This document shows, piece after piece, positions 5,751 to 11,545 of a stretch of 11,545 nt of DNA. The DNA is from Gammaproteobacteria bacterium. GTDB taxonomy: Bacteria > Pseudomonadota > Gammaproteobacteria > Steroidobacterales > Steroidobacteraceae. The translations under genes were made by a program, and so were the position numbers. Under the pieces are notes generated by a model, which was not told the origin of the DNA, ran no database searches, and worked only from the letters and a program-made list of their open reading frames with translations. How positions within the stretch are numbered: position 1 is the stretch's first letter; every line of letters begins with the position of its first letter. The stretch is from the NCBI GenBank assembly GCA_030038645.1, contig JASHSR010000516.1, forward strand, positions 1 through 11,545, written 5' to 3'.

Positions 5751-7895
5751 TCAGGGTCCTGGGAGGCGCGCGCGGCGCCTGTCACGCGCGAGCAGGGCCG
5801 CTGCGACGTGCGGGTCCTCGGAGAGCTGCGGTAGCTCGCGCCGCTCGCCGAGCGAAAGCCCGAAGCCGCGTGGGAAGAGCGCGCCGCTCACTTTGCCGGA
5901 GGCGGTGAAGGTGACCGGCAGCGCCGTGGCCGGCCAGGAGAAGCTCAGGCGGCCCGTGAAGTCGTAGCGCGCCGCGCCGCCGGACCGCCCGAACAATAGA
6001 TCGGCGATGCCTTCGCCCTCGCTGCCGGGCAGCCACGCCGCGATGAAGGCGCTCGAGGCGTTGAGCTCCGGATTGACCCACATCGGCCGCCCGGAGAGGA
6101 ACACGCTCACCACGGGAACGCCCGCGGCGCGCAGCCGGCGCAGCAGCTGCAGCGGCGCGGGATTCTGCGCGGAGAAGTCGAGCGTGCTGCGGTCGCCGAA
6201 GCCCTCGGCGTAGGGCCGCTCGCCGAACACGACGATCGCTACGTCGGGCCGCTCGGTGAAATGGCCGTCGGGACTCAAGACTGCCGTGCCGCCCGCAGCG
6301 ACCACCGCAGCCCGGATGCCTGCGAAGATCGATGTCCCGCCGCGAAAGTCGGCGTTGGTGTTGTGAGCGCCCTGCCAGTCGACCGTCCAGCCGCCGCACT
6401 GCATGCCGATGTCGTTCGCGCCCGCACCGGCGACGAGGACGCGCTCGCGCGGAGCGAGCGGCAGGAGCCGGCCGTTGTTCTTGAGCAGCACGAGCGACTC
6501 GCGCACCGCTCGGCGCGCGATGGCGCGGTGCTCGGGGCTGCCGAGCCGCCAGTACTGCCCGGCGTCGGGGCGCTCGCGGGGATCGGGCTCATCGAGCAGG
6601 CCGGCGAGGATCTTCACTCGCAGAATCCGGCGCACGGCGTCGTCGAGGCGCCGTTGCGGGATCCGACCCGACTGTACCTCGCGGAGCAGATTCGCATACA
6701 GCTGCCGCCAGCTGTCCGCCGCCATGTACAGGTCAACGCCCGCGAGCAGCTCCTGCGGGCAGTCGAACTTGGTGCAGCCGGGAATCTGTGCCTGAGCGTC
6801 CCAATCGCTGACCACGAAGCCGGGGAAGTGCCATCGGCCCTTCAGCACATCGGTGAGCAGCGCGTGGTTGGCGTGCATCTTGATGCCGTGCCAGCTGCTG
6901 TACGAGGCCATCACGGTGAGCACGCCGGCCTCGATGGCGGTGCGGTAGCCGGCACCGTGCACGTCCCGCAACGTACGCTCGTCCGATCGATTGTCGCCCG
7001 CGTTGCGGCCCTCGAAGGTGCCGCCGTCGCCCAGGAAGTGCTTCGCGGTCGCGATGATGTGGCCCGCGCCCATGAACGCCGGAGTGCCGACCCGGCCCTG
7101 AAGCCCCGAGACCATCGCGCGCGCGTATTCCGCGACCAGCGCCGGATCCTCGGAGTAGCTCTCGTAGGTGCGGCCCCAGCGCGTATCGCGCACGACGGCG
7201 ACCGTCGGCGCGAAGGTCCAGTCGAGTCCGGTGACCGCCACTTCCTCGGCGGTCGCGCGGCCGATCTGCTCGACGAGCCGAGGATCGTGGGCCGCGCCGA
7301 GACCGATGTTGTGCGGGAAAATAGTCGCGCCGGGGATGTGTCCGTCGCCGTGGACGGCGTCGATGCCAAAGAGGATGGGGATCGCGGGATGCAGCGGCGA
7401 GGCGCCCGCCATCGAGGCTCGGTAGTAGGCCTCCGCGAGCGCGAGCCAGCTCGCAGCCGGTGAGCGCACGTTGCCGCCCGGCGCGCTGCTGCCGCCGGCG
7501 AGGATCGAGCCGAGCTTGTACCGGCGCAGGTCATCGGGTGTGATGCTGCCGATGTCCGCCTGGACCAGCTGGCCGACCTTCTCCTCCCACGTCATCGTCG
7601 CGAGCAGGCGGTCCACGCGCTGCTCGACCTTGGGATCGAGACGGATGCCGGGAGTGACTTCCGGCCAGAGCGCGGGATGAATGAGGGACGCCGCAGCGGT
7701 TGCGCTCCCTGGCGCCGCGGCGCCGGCCGTTGCGGCGGCAGCCGGGGCAGCCGCAGTCGCTGCAGCACTCGCCGCTCCGGCGCCTTCTGCGATGGCGAGA
7801 GCCGCCGCGCACGCGAGCAGGATGCGGATGGGTGCGCGCCGCGCCCAGCGTCCGGTCGAGCGGTGCGAACTATCCGTTCCCCCCATGGGGGGCAA
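5751..7895 (-). CDS. Secreted GH3 beta-glucosidase / glucan exohydrolase (ExoP type)
   Basis: A 714-residue glycoside hydrolase family 3 enzyme that removes glucose from the non-reducing end of beta-glucans or cellodextrins. The (beta/alpha)8 domain spans about 75-430 and includes GIDAVHGDGH, KHFLGDGG (K285, H286) and the nucleophile Asp364 in VVSDWDA. The alpha/beta sandwich domain follows, with LLKNNGRLLPL (470-480) and GERPYAEGFGD (558-568), the loop expected to supply the acid/base Glu. The end is ALFPRGFGLSL plus a 33-residue tail. Many ExoP-type enzymes exceed 800 residues, so a C-terminal beta-domain seems to be missing. After the signal peptide (hydrophobic core 22-37), residues 41-70 are two-thirds Ala, a linker-like stretch. 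I chose the TTG at 7893-7895 because GGGGAG lies 5 nt upstream; the ATG at 7884-7886 is 14 nt from it. The enzyme acts in the periplasm or outside the cell. The gene is 107 nt downstream of the BON gene on the same strand. Confidence 0.95.
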   Translation of the reverse strand: MPPMGGTDSSHRSTGRWARRAPIRILLACAAALAIAEGAGAASAAATAAAPAAAATAGAAAPGSATAAASLIHPALWPEVTPGIRLDPKVEQRVDRLLATMTWEEKVGQLVQADIGSITPDDLRRYKLGSILAGGSSAPGGNVRSPAASWLALAEAYYRASMAGASPLHPAIPILFGIDAVHGDGHIPGATIFPHNIGLGAAHDPRLVEQIGRATAEEVAVTGLDWTFAPTVAVVRDTRWGRTYESYSEDPALVAEYARAMVSGLQGRVGTPAFMGAGHIIATAKHFLGDGGTFEGRNAGDNRSDERTLRDVHGAGYRTAIEAGVLTVMASYSSWHGIKMHANHALLTDVLKGRWHFPGFVVSDWDAQAQIPGCTKFDCPQELLAGVDLYMAADSWRQLYANLLREVQSGRIPQRRLDDAVRRILRVKILAGLLDEPDPRERPDAGQYWRLGSPEHRAIARRAVRESLVLLKNNGRLLPLAPRERVLVAGAGANDIGMQCGGWTVDWQGAHNTNADFRGGTSIFAGIRAAVVAAGGTAVLSPDGHFTERPDVAIVVFGERPYAEGFGDRSTLDFSAQNPAPLQLLRRLRAAGVPVVSVFLSGRPMWVNPELNASSAFIAAWLPGSEGEGIADLLFGRSGGAARYDFTGRLSFSWPATALPVTFTASGKVSGALFPRGFGLSLGERRELPQLSEDPHVAAALLARDRRRARLPGP

Positions 7896-7949
7896 AGATA
7901 CTCCCCTTCCGGGACGCTCGAGCCGCGGAATGAGGCGCGCGGAGGCCGC

Positions 7950-7968
7950 GCGGCGGGAGAAGCGCCGC
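7950..7968 (-). terminator. Hairpin between the BON gene and the GH3 gene
   Basis: GCGGCG (7950-7955) and CGCCGC (7963-7968) form a perfect 6-bp stem with a 7-nt purine-rich loop, 34 nt past the BON stop codon. It may separate the two same-strand genes. No T-run follows. Confidence 0.3.
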
Positions 7969-8002
7969 CGAGCGATCGAGACCGATCGGCGACGCGACTC
8001 GC

Positions 8003-8308
8003 TCAGTTCTGGATCGACAGGCGGTTCTCGACTTTGACCACGCCCTCGACGCTGCGCGCGTCTCTCAGGACCTTGGCCTCGTCCTCACCGTTGAAAGTCA
8101 ATCCGCTCAGCGTCACGACGCCATCCTTGGTCGTCACCTGGATCATCCTCGCGACCTGAGGATCGTCCACCGCCAGCTTGCCCATGACGCGCTGAGTGAT
8201 CTGAGCGTCGCTCGCCGGAGGCGCGCCGTTGCTGTCGGCAAAGGCGACGCCGGCCAGGAAAGCCGCGCATCCCACGGCCGCCGCAATGAATGTATTAGCC
8301 CGCTTCAT
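8003..8308 (-). CDS. Periplasmic BON-domain protein (OsmY-like)
   Basis: A 101-residue protein with a signal peptide cleaved after AFA (residue 24) and one BON domain at about 34-100. The domain shows the pattern DAQITQRVMGKLA, then IQVTTKDGVVTLSGL, then VEGVVKVENRLSI. BON domains in periplasmic proteins such as OsmY are thought to contact membranes or phospholipids and are often induced by osmotic or envelope stress. OsmY has two BON domains; this protein has one. Cys14 lies in the hydrophobic core and is not a good lipobox. The ATG at 8306-8308 has AGAGGA 10 nt upstream. The partner and regulation cannot be read from the sequence. Confidence 0.9.
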   Translation of the reverse strand: MKRANTFIAAAVGCAAFLAGVAFADSNGAPPASDAQITQRVMGKLAVDDPQVARMIQVTTKDGVVTLSGLTFNGEDEAKVLRDARSVEGVVKVENRLSIQN

Positions 8309-8601
8309 TTGTCTTAGGTCCTCTCACAAGTGCCATCAAATACGGTCGATGCGCCATCGCCCGCACATCCCGCGACGCGCGAGCTTGCAACGCGCACGTT
8401 CCGGCAGGCCGCGTCAACCGCTGCCGCGACTTGCCTATCTGTTCGAATGGTTGTGCTCGAGCCGACCGAGGCGCGCTCGAAGGTGTCGAGCCATTACACC
8501 AAAGGCGTTCCGCCGACACCGGTAACTGCGTCTCAGCCGTAGCACGAGCCACGCGCACCGCCACCTCCCTTCGCCGTCGGCGATGACGATTCGACCGTGA
8601 T

Positions 8602-8814
8602 TTAACGTGCGTGTTCCCCGGGCCGGATCAGCGCTTGCCTGGTGGTCATGCCTCCTTTGCGCGAGCGTCCCAAATTGGGCTGACCGGCCGGCTCGCGCGA
8701 AGTAGCCCTCGGTGGTGGCATCGCGGTGCGCTCGCCGGCCGCTGCGCGAGGCGCGCTCGCGCCCACGAGCCCCGTGAGCGCGGCCGCCACGAGAATCGTT
8801 GCAAATCGTTTCAG
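8602..8814 (-). CDS. Candidate 70-residue secreted basic peptide with CTG start (or decayed gene)
   Basis: Read from the CTG at 8812-8814, the product begins (M)KRFATILVAAALTGLVGA, a textbook Sec signal peptide: two basic residues, a hydrophobic core, then small residues with a likely cut near ASA or AAA. The mature part is about 45 residues, rich in Arg and Pro, and ends in RPGEHAR. The CTG overlaps the stop of the 37-codon frame (CTGA), an arrangement like the ATGA overlaps of translationally coupled genes. There is no ATG in frame upstream. A GTG at 8788-8790 would destroy the signal peptide. It may be a real small gene with a rare start, or a pseudogene whose ATG mutated to CTG. I know no homologue. 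Confidence 0.33.
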   Translation of the reverse strand: MKRFATILVAAALTGLVGASAPRAAAGERTAMPPPRATSREPAGQPNLGRSRKGGMTTRQALIRPGEHAR

Positions 8815-8924
8815 AACATGTCCGGCGTTCCGATTCCGACCTGTTGAAAAACTCCGCGCTCGCCTCCGGGTTCCTGCCGCGCGCCCCGCAGCACGGATTG
8901 CAGGGACGCTCTCGAATACTTCAT
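8811..8924 (-). CDS. Candidate 37-residue small protein, possibly leading the secreted peptide
   Basis: The ATG at 8922-8924 is preceded by a strong ribosome site, GGAGAGG, 5 nt upstream. The product starts MKYSRASLQSVLRGARQ and ends GIGTPDMF. It has no signal peptide, no membrane segment and no family I recognise; it is basic in its first half. Its TGA overlaps the CTG start of the next frame, so translating it could deliver ribosomes there. Its 5' side is divergent from the Cys-rich protein gene. The open frame continues upstream to 9221, but that part runs antisense through the Cys-rich gene and is a shadow. Confidence 0.3.
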   Translation of the reverse strand: MKYSRASLQSVLRGARQEPGGERGVFQQVGIGTPDMF

Positions 8925-8945
8925 GTCGGCCTCTCCGGGGATCGC

Positions 8946-8951
8946 TACAAT
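8946..8951 (+). promoter_or_regulatory. Possible -10 box (TACAAT) for the Cys-rich protein gene
   Basis: TACAAT matches the -10 consensus at 5 of 6 bases. No good -35 is found at 16-18 nt (ATGTCG at a 17-nt spacer). A transcript starting near 8957 would open with a hairpin (GCGAG 8958-8962 with CTCGC 8976-8980) and have a leader of about 100 nt. Confidence 0.3.
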
Positions 8952-9056
8952 GCAGACGCGAGCGGCGCGATTCGCCTCGCAGGCCCGCCTGCTCGAGCCC
9001 ACCGCTTCGCTAGAGGTCTCTGAATCTCGGCAGACTCTCCACAGGGGGAAACAAAG

Positions 9057-9341
9057 ATGAAGCTCCATTCTCTTGCGTCCGCTGCGCTCTGCGTCTCGCT
9101 GCTGGCCGGCACCGCCGCGCTCGCTCAGGACCAGGCGCCGCCCGGAAACTTCCGCGCCGCCATTCAGGCCGTGAGACAGGCGTGCGACTCGGATACCAAG
9201 CAATACTGCGCCGACAAGCAAGGCCGCGAGGTGTTTGCGTGCCTGCGCCAGAATTCCGACAAGCTGAGCCAGGGTTGCAAGGATGCGATGGCGAAGCTGC
9301 CGCGCAGGCGGCCTGCCGCTCCGCCGCCGGACCAGCAGTAA
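9057..9341 (+). CDS. Small secreted Cys-rich protein with one GLG1-type repeat
   Basis: A 94-residue protein with a signal peptide cleaved after ALA (residue 23). A single four-cysteine module follows: Cys43 in ACDSDTKQYC, Cys51, Cys62 in FACLRQN and Cys74 in SQGCKDAM. The pattern C-x7-C-x10-C-x11-C with a final Leu-Ser-x2-Cys matches the cysteine-rich repeat of Golgi apparatus protein 1 (GLG1). Single or double copies occur in small exported proteobacterial proteins of unknown role. Two disulfides are expected after export. The tail is basic, then Pro-rich (KLPRRRPAAPPPDQQ). The ATG has GGGGGA about 7 nt upstream. The gene is monocistronic and faces the SDR gene across a hairpin. Confidence 0.88.
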   Translation: MKLHSLASAALCVSLLAGTAALAQDQAPPGNFRAAIQAVRQACDSDTKQYCADKQGREVFACLRQNSDKLSQGCKDAMAKLPRRRPAAPPPDQQ

Positions 9342-9348
9342 GCTGCGA

Positions 9349-9388
9349 CCCGGCGCCGTAAGCGCTCGAGCGGCGCTCCGGCGCCGGG
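9349..9388. terminator. Bidirectional hairpin between the Cys-rich and SDR genes
   Basis: CCCGGCGCC (9349-9357) and GGCGCCGGG (9380-9388) form a perfect 9-bp stem inside the 58-nt gap between convergent genes. Its 22-nt loop contains a further AGCG/CGCT pairing. It probably terminates both genes; no T-tract is present. Confidence 0.6.
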
Positions 9389-9399
9389 CTGCGACGGGC

Positions 9400-10257
9400 T
9401 CAGAACGCGCTCTTGACGACGCCGCCGTCCACGCGAAGGGCGGCTCCCGTCGTGCCCGACGACAGTGGACTCGCGATGTAGACGACCAGGGAGGCGATCT
9501 CCTGCGGGCGCTCGAATCGTTGAATGAGCGAGGTCGGGCGCCGCGTCTTGAAGAAGCTCTCCGTCATCTGCTCGACGCGCTGGGCGCCGAATCGCTTGAT
9601 GAGCTCCGCGGTGAGCTTCGGGTCCTGGGTGGGGCCCGGCAGGATGCTGTTCACCGTGATTCCCGTTCGAGCCACGCTCTCCGCGAGGCCGCGCGCGACG
9701 GCGATCTCCGCCGCCTTGCTCATGCCGTACTGGATGCTCTCGACCGGGATTTGCAGCGCGCTCTCGCTCGAGATGAAGATGATCCGGCCCCAGTTGCGCG
9801 CCCGCATGCCGGGCAGGTAGGCGCGGGAGAGGCGCACTCCCGACATGACGTTGAGATCGAACGTGTCGTACCAGTCCTGGTCCGTCGTCTTCTCGAACGG
9901 CTTCGGGATGAATCGGCCGACGTTGTTCACGAGGATGTCAACGCGCGGGAAGGCCTTCACCAGGCGCGCGATGTCCTGCGCCTTGCTCATATCGCCCGCG
10001 AACTCGAGAGGCGCACGGCCCGTCGCGACCTTCAGAGACGCGGCGGCACCGTCCACTGCGGCTTGCGTGCGGGCGTTGATGATGACCTCCGCGCCCTCGC
10101 GCAGCAGCGCCTCGGCGGTCGCGTAGCCGATGCCCTGCGTGCTGCCGGTGACCAGTGCCGTCTTGCCCTTGAGCTGAAGGTCCATGGCGTGCGCGGCGGG
10201 GGCCGCGAGCGCGCACACCGTGACGCCAACCGAGAGCATCGCAACGCCGAGCTTCAT
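9400..10257 (-). CDS. Short-chain dehydrogenase/reductase carrying a Sec signal peptide
   Basis: A 285-residue classical SDR, an NAD(P)-dependent alcohol/ketone oxidoreductase. Motifs present are the cofactor loop TGSTQGIG (37-44), NNVG (111-114), Asn136, catalytic Ser164, and Tyr177 and Lys181 in YGMSK. Arg63 after the second strand hints at NADP preference. Residues 1-24 (MKLGVAMLSVG...AAHA) form a clear signal peptide, and the normal SDR start MDLQLKGKTALVTG begins exactly after the AHA cleavage site. The long start is supported by AGAGGA 7 nt before the ATG at 10255-10257, while the internal ATG (10183-10185) has no ribosome site. Export of a nucleotide-dependent enzyme is unusual; the segment might instead be an uncleaved anchor. 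The substrate is unknown. The gene is divergent from the DUF3300 gene. Confidence 0.92.
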   Translation of the reverse strand: MKLGVAMLSVGVTVCALAAPAAHAMDLQLKGKTALVTGSTQGIGYATAEALLREGAEVIINARTQAAVDGAAASLKVATGRAPLEFAGDMSKAQDIARLVKAFPRVDILVNNVGRFIPKPFEKTTDQDWYDTFDLNVMSGVRLSRAYLPGMRARNWGRIIFISSESALQIPVESIQYGMSKAAEIAVARGLAESVARTGITVNSILPGPTQDPKLTAELIKRFGAQRVEQMTESFFKTRRPTSLIQRFERPQEIASLVVYIASPLSSGTTGAALRVDGGVVKSAF

Positions 10258-10271
10258 GACGGGATCCTCTG

Positions 10272-10289
10272 ATCGGCGCAGGGGCCGAT
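10272..10289 (-). promoter_or_regulatory. Inverted repeat in the SDR leader
   Basis: ATCGGC (10272-10277) and GCCGAT (10284-10289) form a perfect 6-bp dyad with a 6-nt spacer, directly upstream of the SDR ribosome site. It could be an operator or a leader hairpin. A weak -10-like TAAAGT lies further upstream on the minus strand without a good -35. Confidence 0.25.
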
Positions 10290-10336
10290 GACCCGGCCAC
10301 TTTAAGCGATCGGGAGCGCGCGCAAAACGGGTGTGG

Positions 10337-10388
10337 GGTGTCCGGCCGCCTTCGGACGGATTTGGTGCCCGGCCGCGTTCGGACGGAT
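10337..10388. repeat. Two 25-bp tandem direct repeats upstream of the DUF3300 gene
   Basis: Copies at 10337-10361 and 10364-10388 share 23 of 25 bases, with the core CCGGCCGCNTTCGGACGGAT and a period of 27 bp. Each has a small internal dyad (TCCG...CGGA in the first copy). The -35 box falls at the junction of the copies, and the second copy runs into the -10 box. They could be paired operator sites or a recent local duplication. Confidence 0.75.
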
Positions 10389-10391
10389 AAT
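10362..10391 (+). promoter_or_regulatory. Probable sigma-70 type promoter for the DUF3300 gene
   Basis: TTGGTG (10362-10367) and GATAAT (10386-10391) are separated by 18 nt, matching consensus at 3 of 6 and 5 of 6 bases. Transcription would start near 10398, giving a leader of about 80 nt. The spacer and -10 box coincide with the second copy of the 25-bp repeat. Confidence 0.4.
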
Positions 10392-10478
10392 GCCGGGTCC
10401 GTGGCGTGCCGCCCTCCGGCGCATCGTCGAGAACCCATTCGGGGGCTCGAGCGTTGAGGGGAGAGGAGCTTCGAGATC

Positions 10479-11545
10479 ATGTACACCTTCGAGCAGGCGG
10501 GATTCGGCGGACTGCGGTCGGGCATGCGACTTTGGGGCGGAGTGCTCTCGGTGGCCCTGCTGCTCGTGGCCGGCCCTCGAAGCCTCCTCGCGCAAGCCCC
10601 TCCGCCACCCGAGCCTCCCCCCGCGGAAGCGCCCGCGCCGGAGGCGCCGCCGGCCGAGGCGCCCCCGATGCCGACCTACACGCCGCAGTCCCCCGAGCAG
10701 CTCGATCAGCTGGTCGCCCCGATTGCGCTGTACCCGGACTCGCTCGTCGCGGAGATTCTCGCGGCGGCCACCTTTCCCGAGCAGGTCGTCGAGGCCGACC
10801 GATGGCTGCAGGCGAATCCGGGGCTGACGGGCGAGGCGCTCGCCCAGGCGGTGAACCAGCAGCCCTGGGACGCGAGCGTCAAGGCGCTTACCGCATTCCC
10901 GCCCGTGCTCGGAAACATGGACCGCAATCTCTCCTGGACCTCCTCGCTCGGCGATGCCTATTACAACCAGCCGCAGGACGTGATGGCCGCGGTGCAGGTG
11001 ATGCGCCAGCGCGCGCAGGCGGCCGGCAATCTGCAAAGCACGCCGCAGCAGGTCGTCACCACCGAAGGCTCGGATATCGAGGTCGAGCCTGCGAGCCCCG
11101 ACGTCGTCTACGTTCCCGCGTACGATCCGTGGTCCGTCTACGGCGCGCCCATCCTCGCCTGGCCGGAGTGGTATGCGTATCCGGGGATCTGGTTCGCCGG
11201 CCCGTACCTCTCGTTCGGAGTGGGCATCCCGATCGGCTTCTTCGCGAGCTTCGCGTGGGGCTGGCCTCACTGGGGCTTCAACTGGCGCCGGCACTATATG
11301 CTCTTCAATCATGGCCGGTACTCCTCCCGCAGCGTCACGTTCTTCAACCGGAGCAACTTCTATCGAGGCGCCGGCGCGCGCGGCGCGTTTCGCGCGGGCG
11401 GGAATGCGGGAGCGAGGTCCTTCAACAACCATGCGGCCGGTCGCGCCGGCGTCGCTGAGCGCTCGAATGCCCGGACGGGCGCGCTCGCCGGCGGCGCCGC
11501 CCGCCTCGGGGCCGCGGCGAGGCCCTTCAACGGAGACGCTCGCGC
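10479..11545 (+). CDS. DUF3300 family exported protein, C-terminus cut off by the window edge
   Basis: The first 355 residues of a DUF3300 protein; the frame is still open at the window end. Hydrophobic residues 17-37 form a signal peptide or anchor (cleavage near LLAQA). A Pro/Glu/Ala-rich linker spans 40-66. The DUF3300 hallmark comes next: LDQLVAPIALYPDSLVAEIL (75-94), then FPEQVVEADRWL, QQPWDASVKAL and VVYVPAYDPWSVYG (209-222). The following segment is very rich in Trp, Tyr and Phe (228-275), and a Gly/Ala/Arg/Asn-rich low-complexity tail begins near 295. The ATG at 10479 has AGGAG (10464-10468) upstream; an ATG at 10524 would still leave a signal sequence. The biochemical function of the family is unknown; it is an envelope protein. 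In many proteobacteria a DUF2950 gene follows, so I expect one beyond the window. Confidence 0.93.
   Translation, partial: MYTFEQAGFGGLRSGMRLWGGVLSVALLLVAGPRSLLAQAPPPPEPPPAEAPAPEAPPAEAPPMPTYTPQSPEQLDQLVAPIALYPDSLVAEILAAATFPEQVVEADRWLQANPGLTGEALAQAVNQQPWDASVKALTAFPPVLGNMDRNLSWTSSLGDAYYNQPQDVMAAVQVMRQRAQAAGNLQSTPQQVVTTEGSDIEVEPASPDVVYVPAYDPWSVYGAPILAWPEWYAYPGIWFAGPYLSFGVGIPIGFFASFAWGWPHWGFNWRRHYMLFNHGRYSSRSVTFFNRSNFYRGAGARGAFRAGGNAGARSFNNHAAGRAGVAERSNARTGALAGGAARLGAAARPFNGDAR

Larger units (their letters stand above)
8309..9056. other. 748-nt gap with no conventional gene
   Basis: 8309-8600 holds the BON ribosome site and two competing inverted repeats. One is GCTCGA 8475-8480 with TCGAGC 8486-8491. 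The other is GGTGTCG 8482-8488 with CGACACC 8514-8520. They share bases 8486-8488, so only one can form at a time. 8602-8924 carries the two candidate small minus-strand frames listed separately. 8925-9056 is the leader region of the Cys-rich protein gene, with a TACAAT box at 8946. No tRNA fold, transposase remnant or CRISPR-like array was seen. A minus-strand frame at 8295-8564 lacks coding character. Confidence 0.6.

Noticed and set aside
6261..7463. 400-codon open frame on the plus strand, antisense to the GH3 gene
   Set aside because: Arg/Ala-rich shadow without motifs; the minus strand carries all GH3 catalytic motifs.
8470..8560. Possible tRNA on the minus strand (GGTGTAATGGC-like D-arm and a TTCGAA nearby)
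   Set aside because: No acceptor stem, anticodon arm or correctly spaced T-arm could be assembled.
8602..8659. Perfect AAAGGAGG ribosome site (minus strand, complement of 8652-8659) followed by a 15-codon frame
   Set aside because: The ATG lies only one base after the site, and the peptide is the tail of the longer candidate frame, so a separate gene is not supported.
10302..11432. 376-codon minus-strand frame at the right end
   Set aside because: Low-complexity Arg/Gly-rich product that crosses the 25-bp repeats and the divergent promoter region. The plus strand encodes DUF3300 here.

Overview
The window is a stretch of GC-rich chromosome (my impression is mid-to-high 60s % GC, not computed) from a Gram-negative bacterium. 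The evidence for a Gram-negative is a TonB-dependent outer-membrane receptor, a small outer-membrane beta-barrel protein and many Sec signal peptides. The protein families (ExoP-type GH3, DUF3300, BON domain, GLG1-type Cys-rich repeat) fit a proteobacterium, perhaps a Steroidobacter/Xanthomonadales-like gammaproteobacterium. That placement is an inference from gene style and is weak. I see no rRNA, tRNA, CRISPR array, insertion sequence or phage gene.

Layout. At 1-937 (-) is the N-terminal two thirds of an amidase-signature hydrolase, cut by the window edge. It lies 143 nt downstream of, and on the same strand as, a TonB-dependent receptor (1081-3483). A short-repeat cluster and a GC hairpin sit between them. 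Divergent from the receptor is a 79-residue cytosolic protein with a GTG start (3645-3884). It meets an exported protein of unknown function (3985-4593, -) tail to tail across a 15-bp hairpin. A small outer-membrane beta-barrel protein (4675-5439, -) precedes that gene on the same strand. At 5440-5750 is a gap rich in degenerate tandem repeats. Then come a secreted GH3 glucan glucosidase (5751-7895, -) and a periplasmic BON-domain protein (8003-8308, -). At 8309-9056 is a 748-nt gap with no conventional gene, but it holds two overlapping small reading frames on the minus strand that deserve attention. A small secreted Cys-rich protein (9057-9341, +) converges on a short-chain dehydrogenase that carries a Sec signal peptide (9400-10257, -). 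The right end is a DUF3300 protein (10479-11545, +) that runs off the window. Its promoter region carries two 25-bp direct repeats.

How it fits together. Eight of the ten supported genes encode exported or outer-membrane proteins; the exceptions are the amidase and the 79-residue protein. The receptor, beta-barrel and GH3 enzyme would suit an oligosaccharide-scavenging cell. However, the genes are mostly separate units with gaps of 60-200 nt, and nothing shows a single pathway. I do not see a clear new multi-gene system. The best leads are the signal-peptide-bearing SDR, the CTG-start small secreted frame coupled to a 37-codon frame, and the duplicated element in the DUF3300 promoter.
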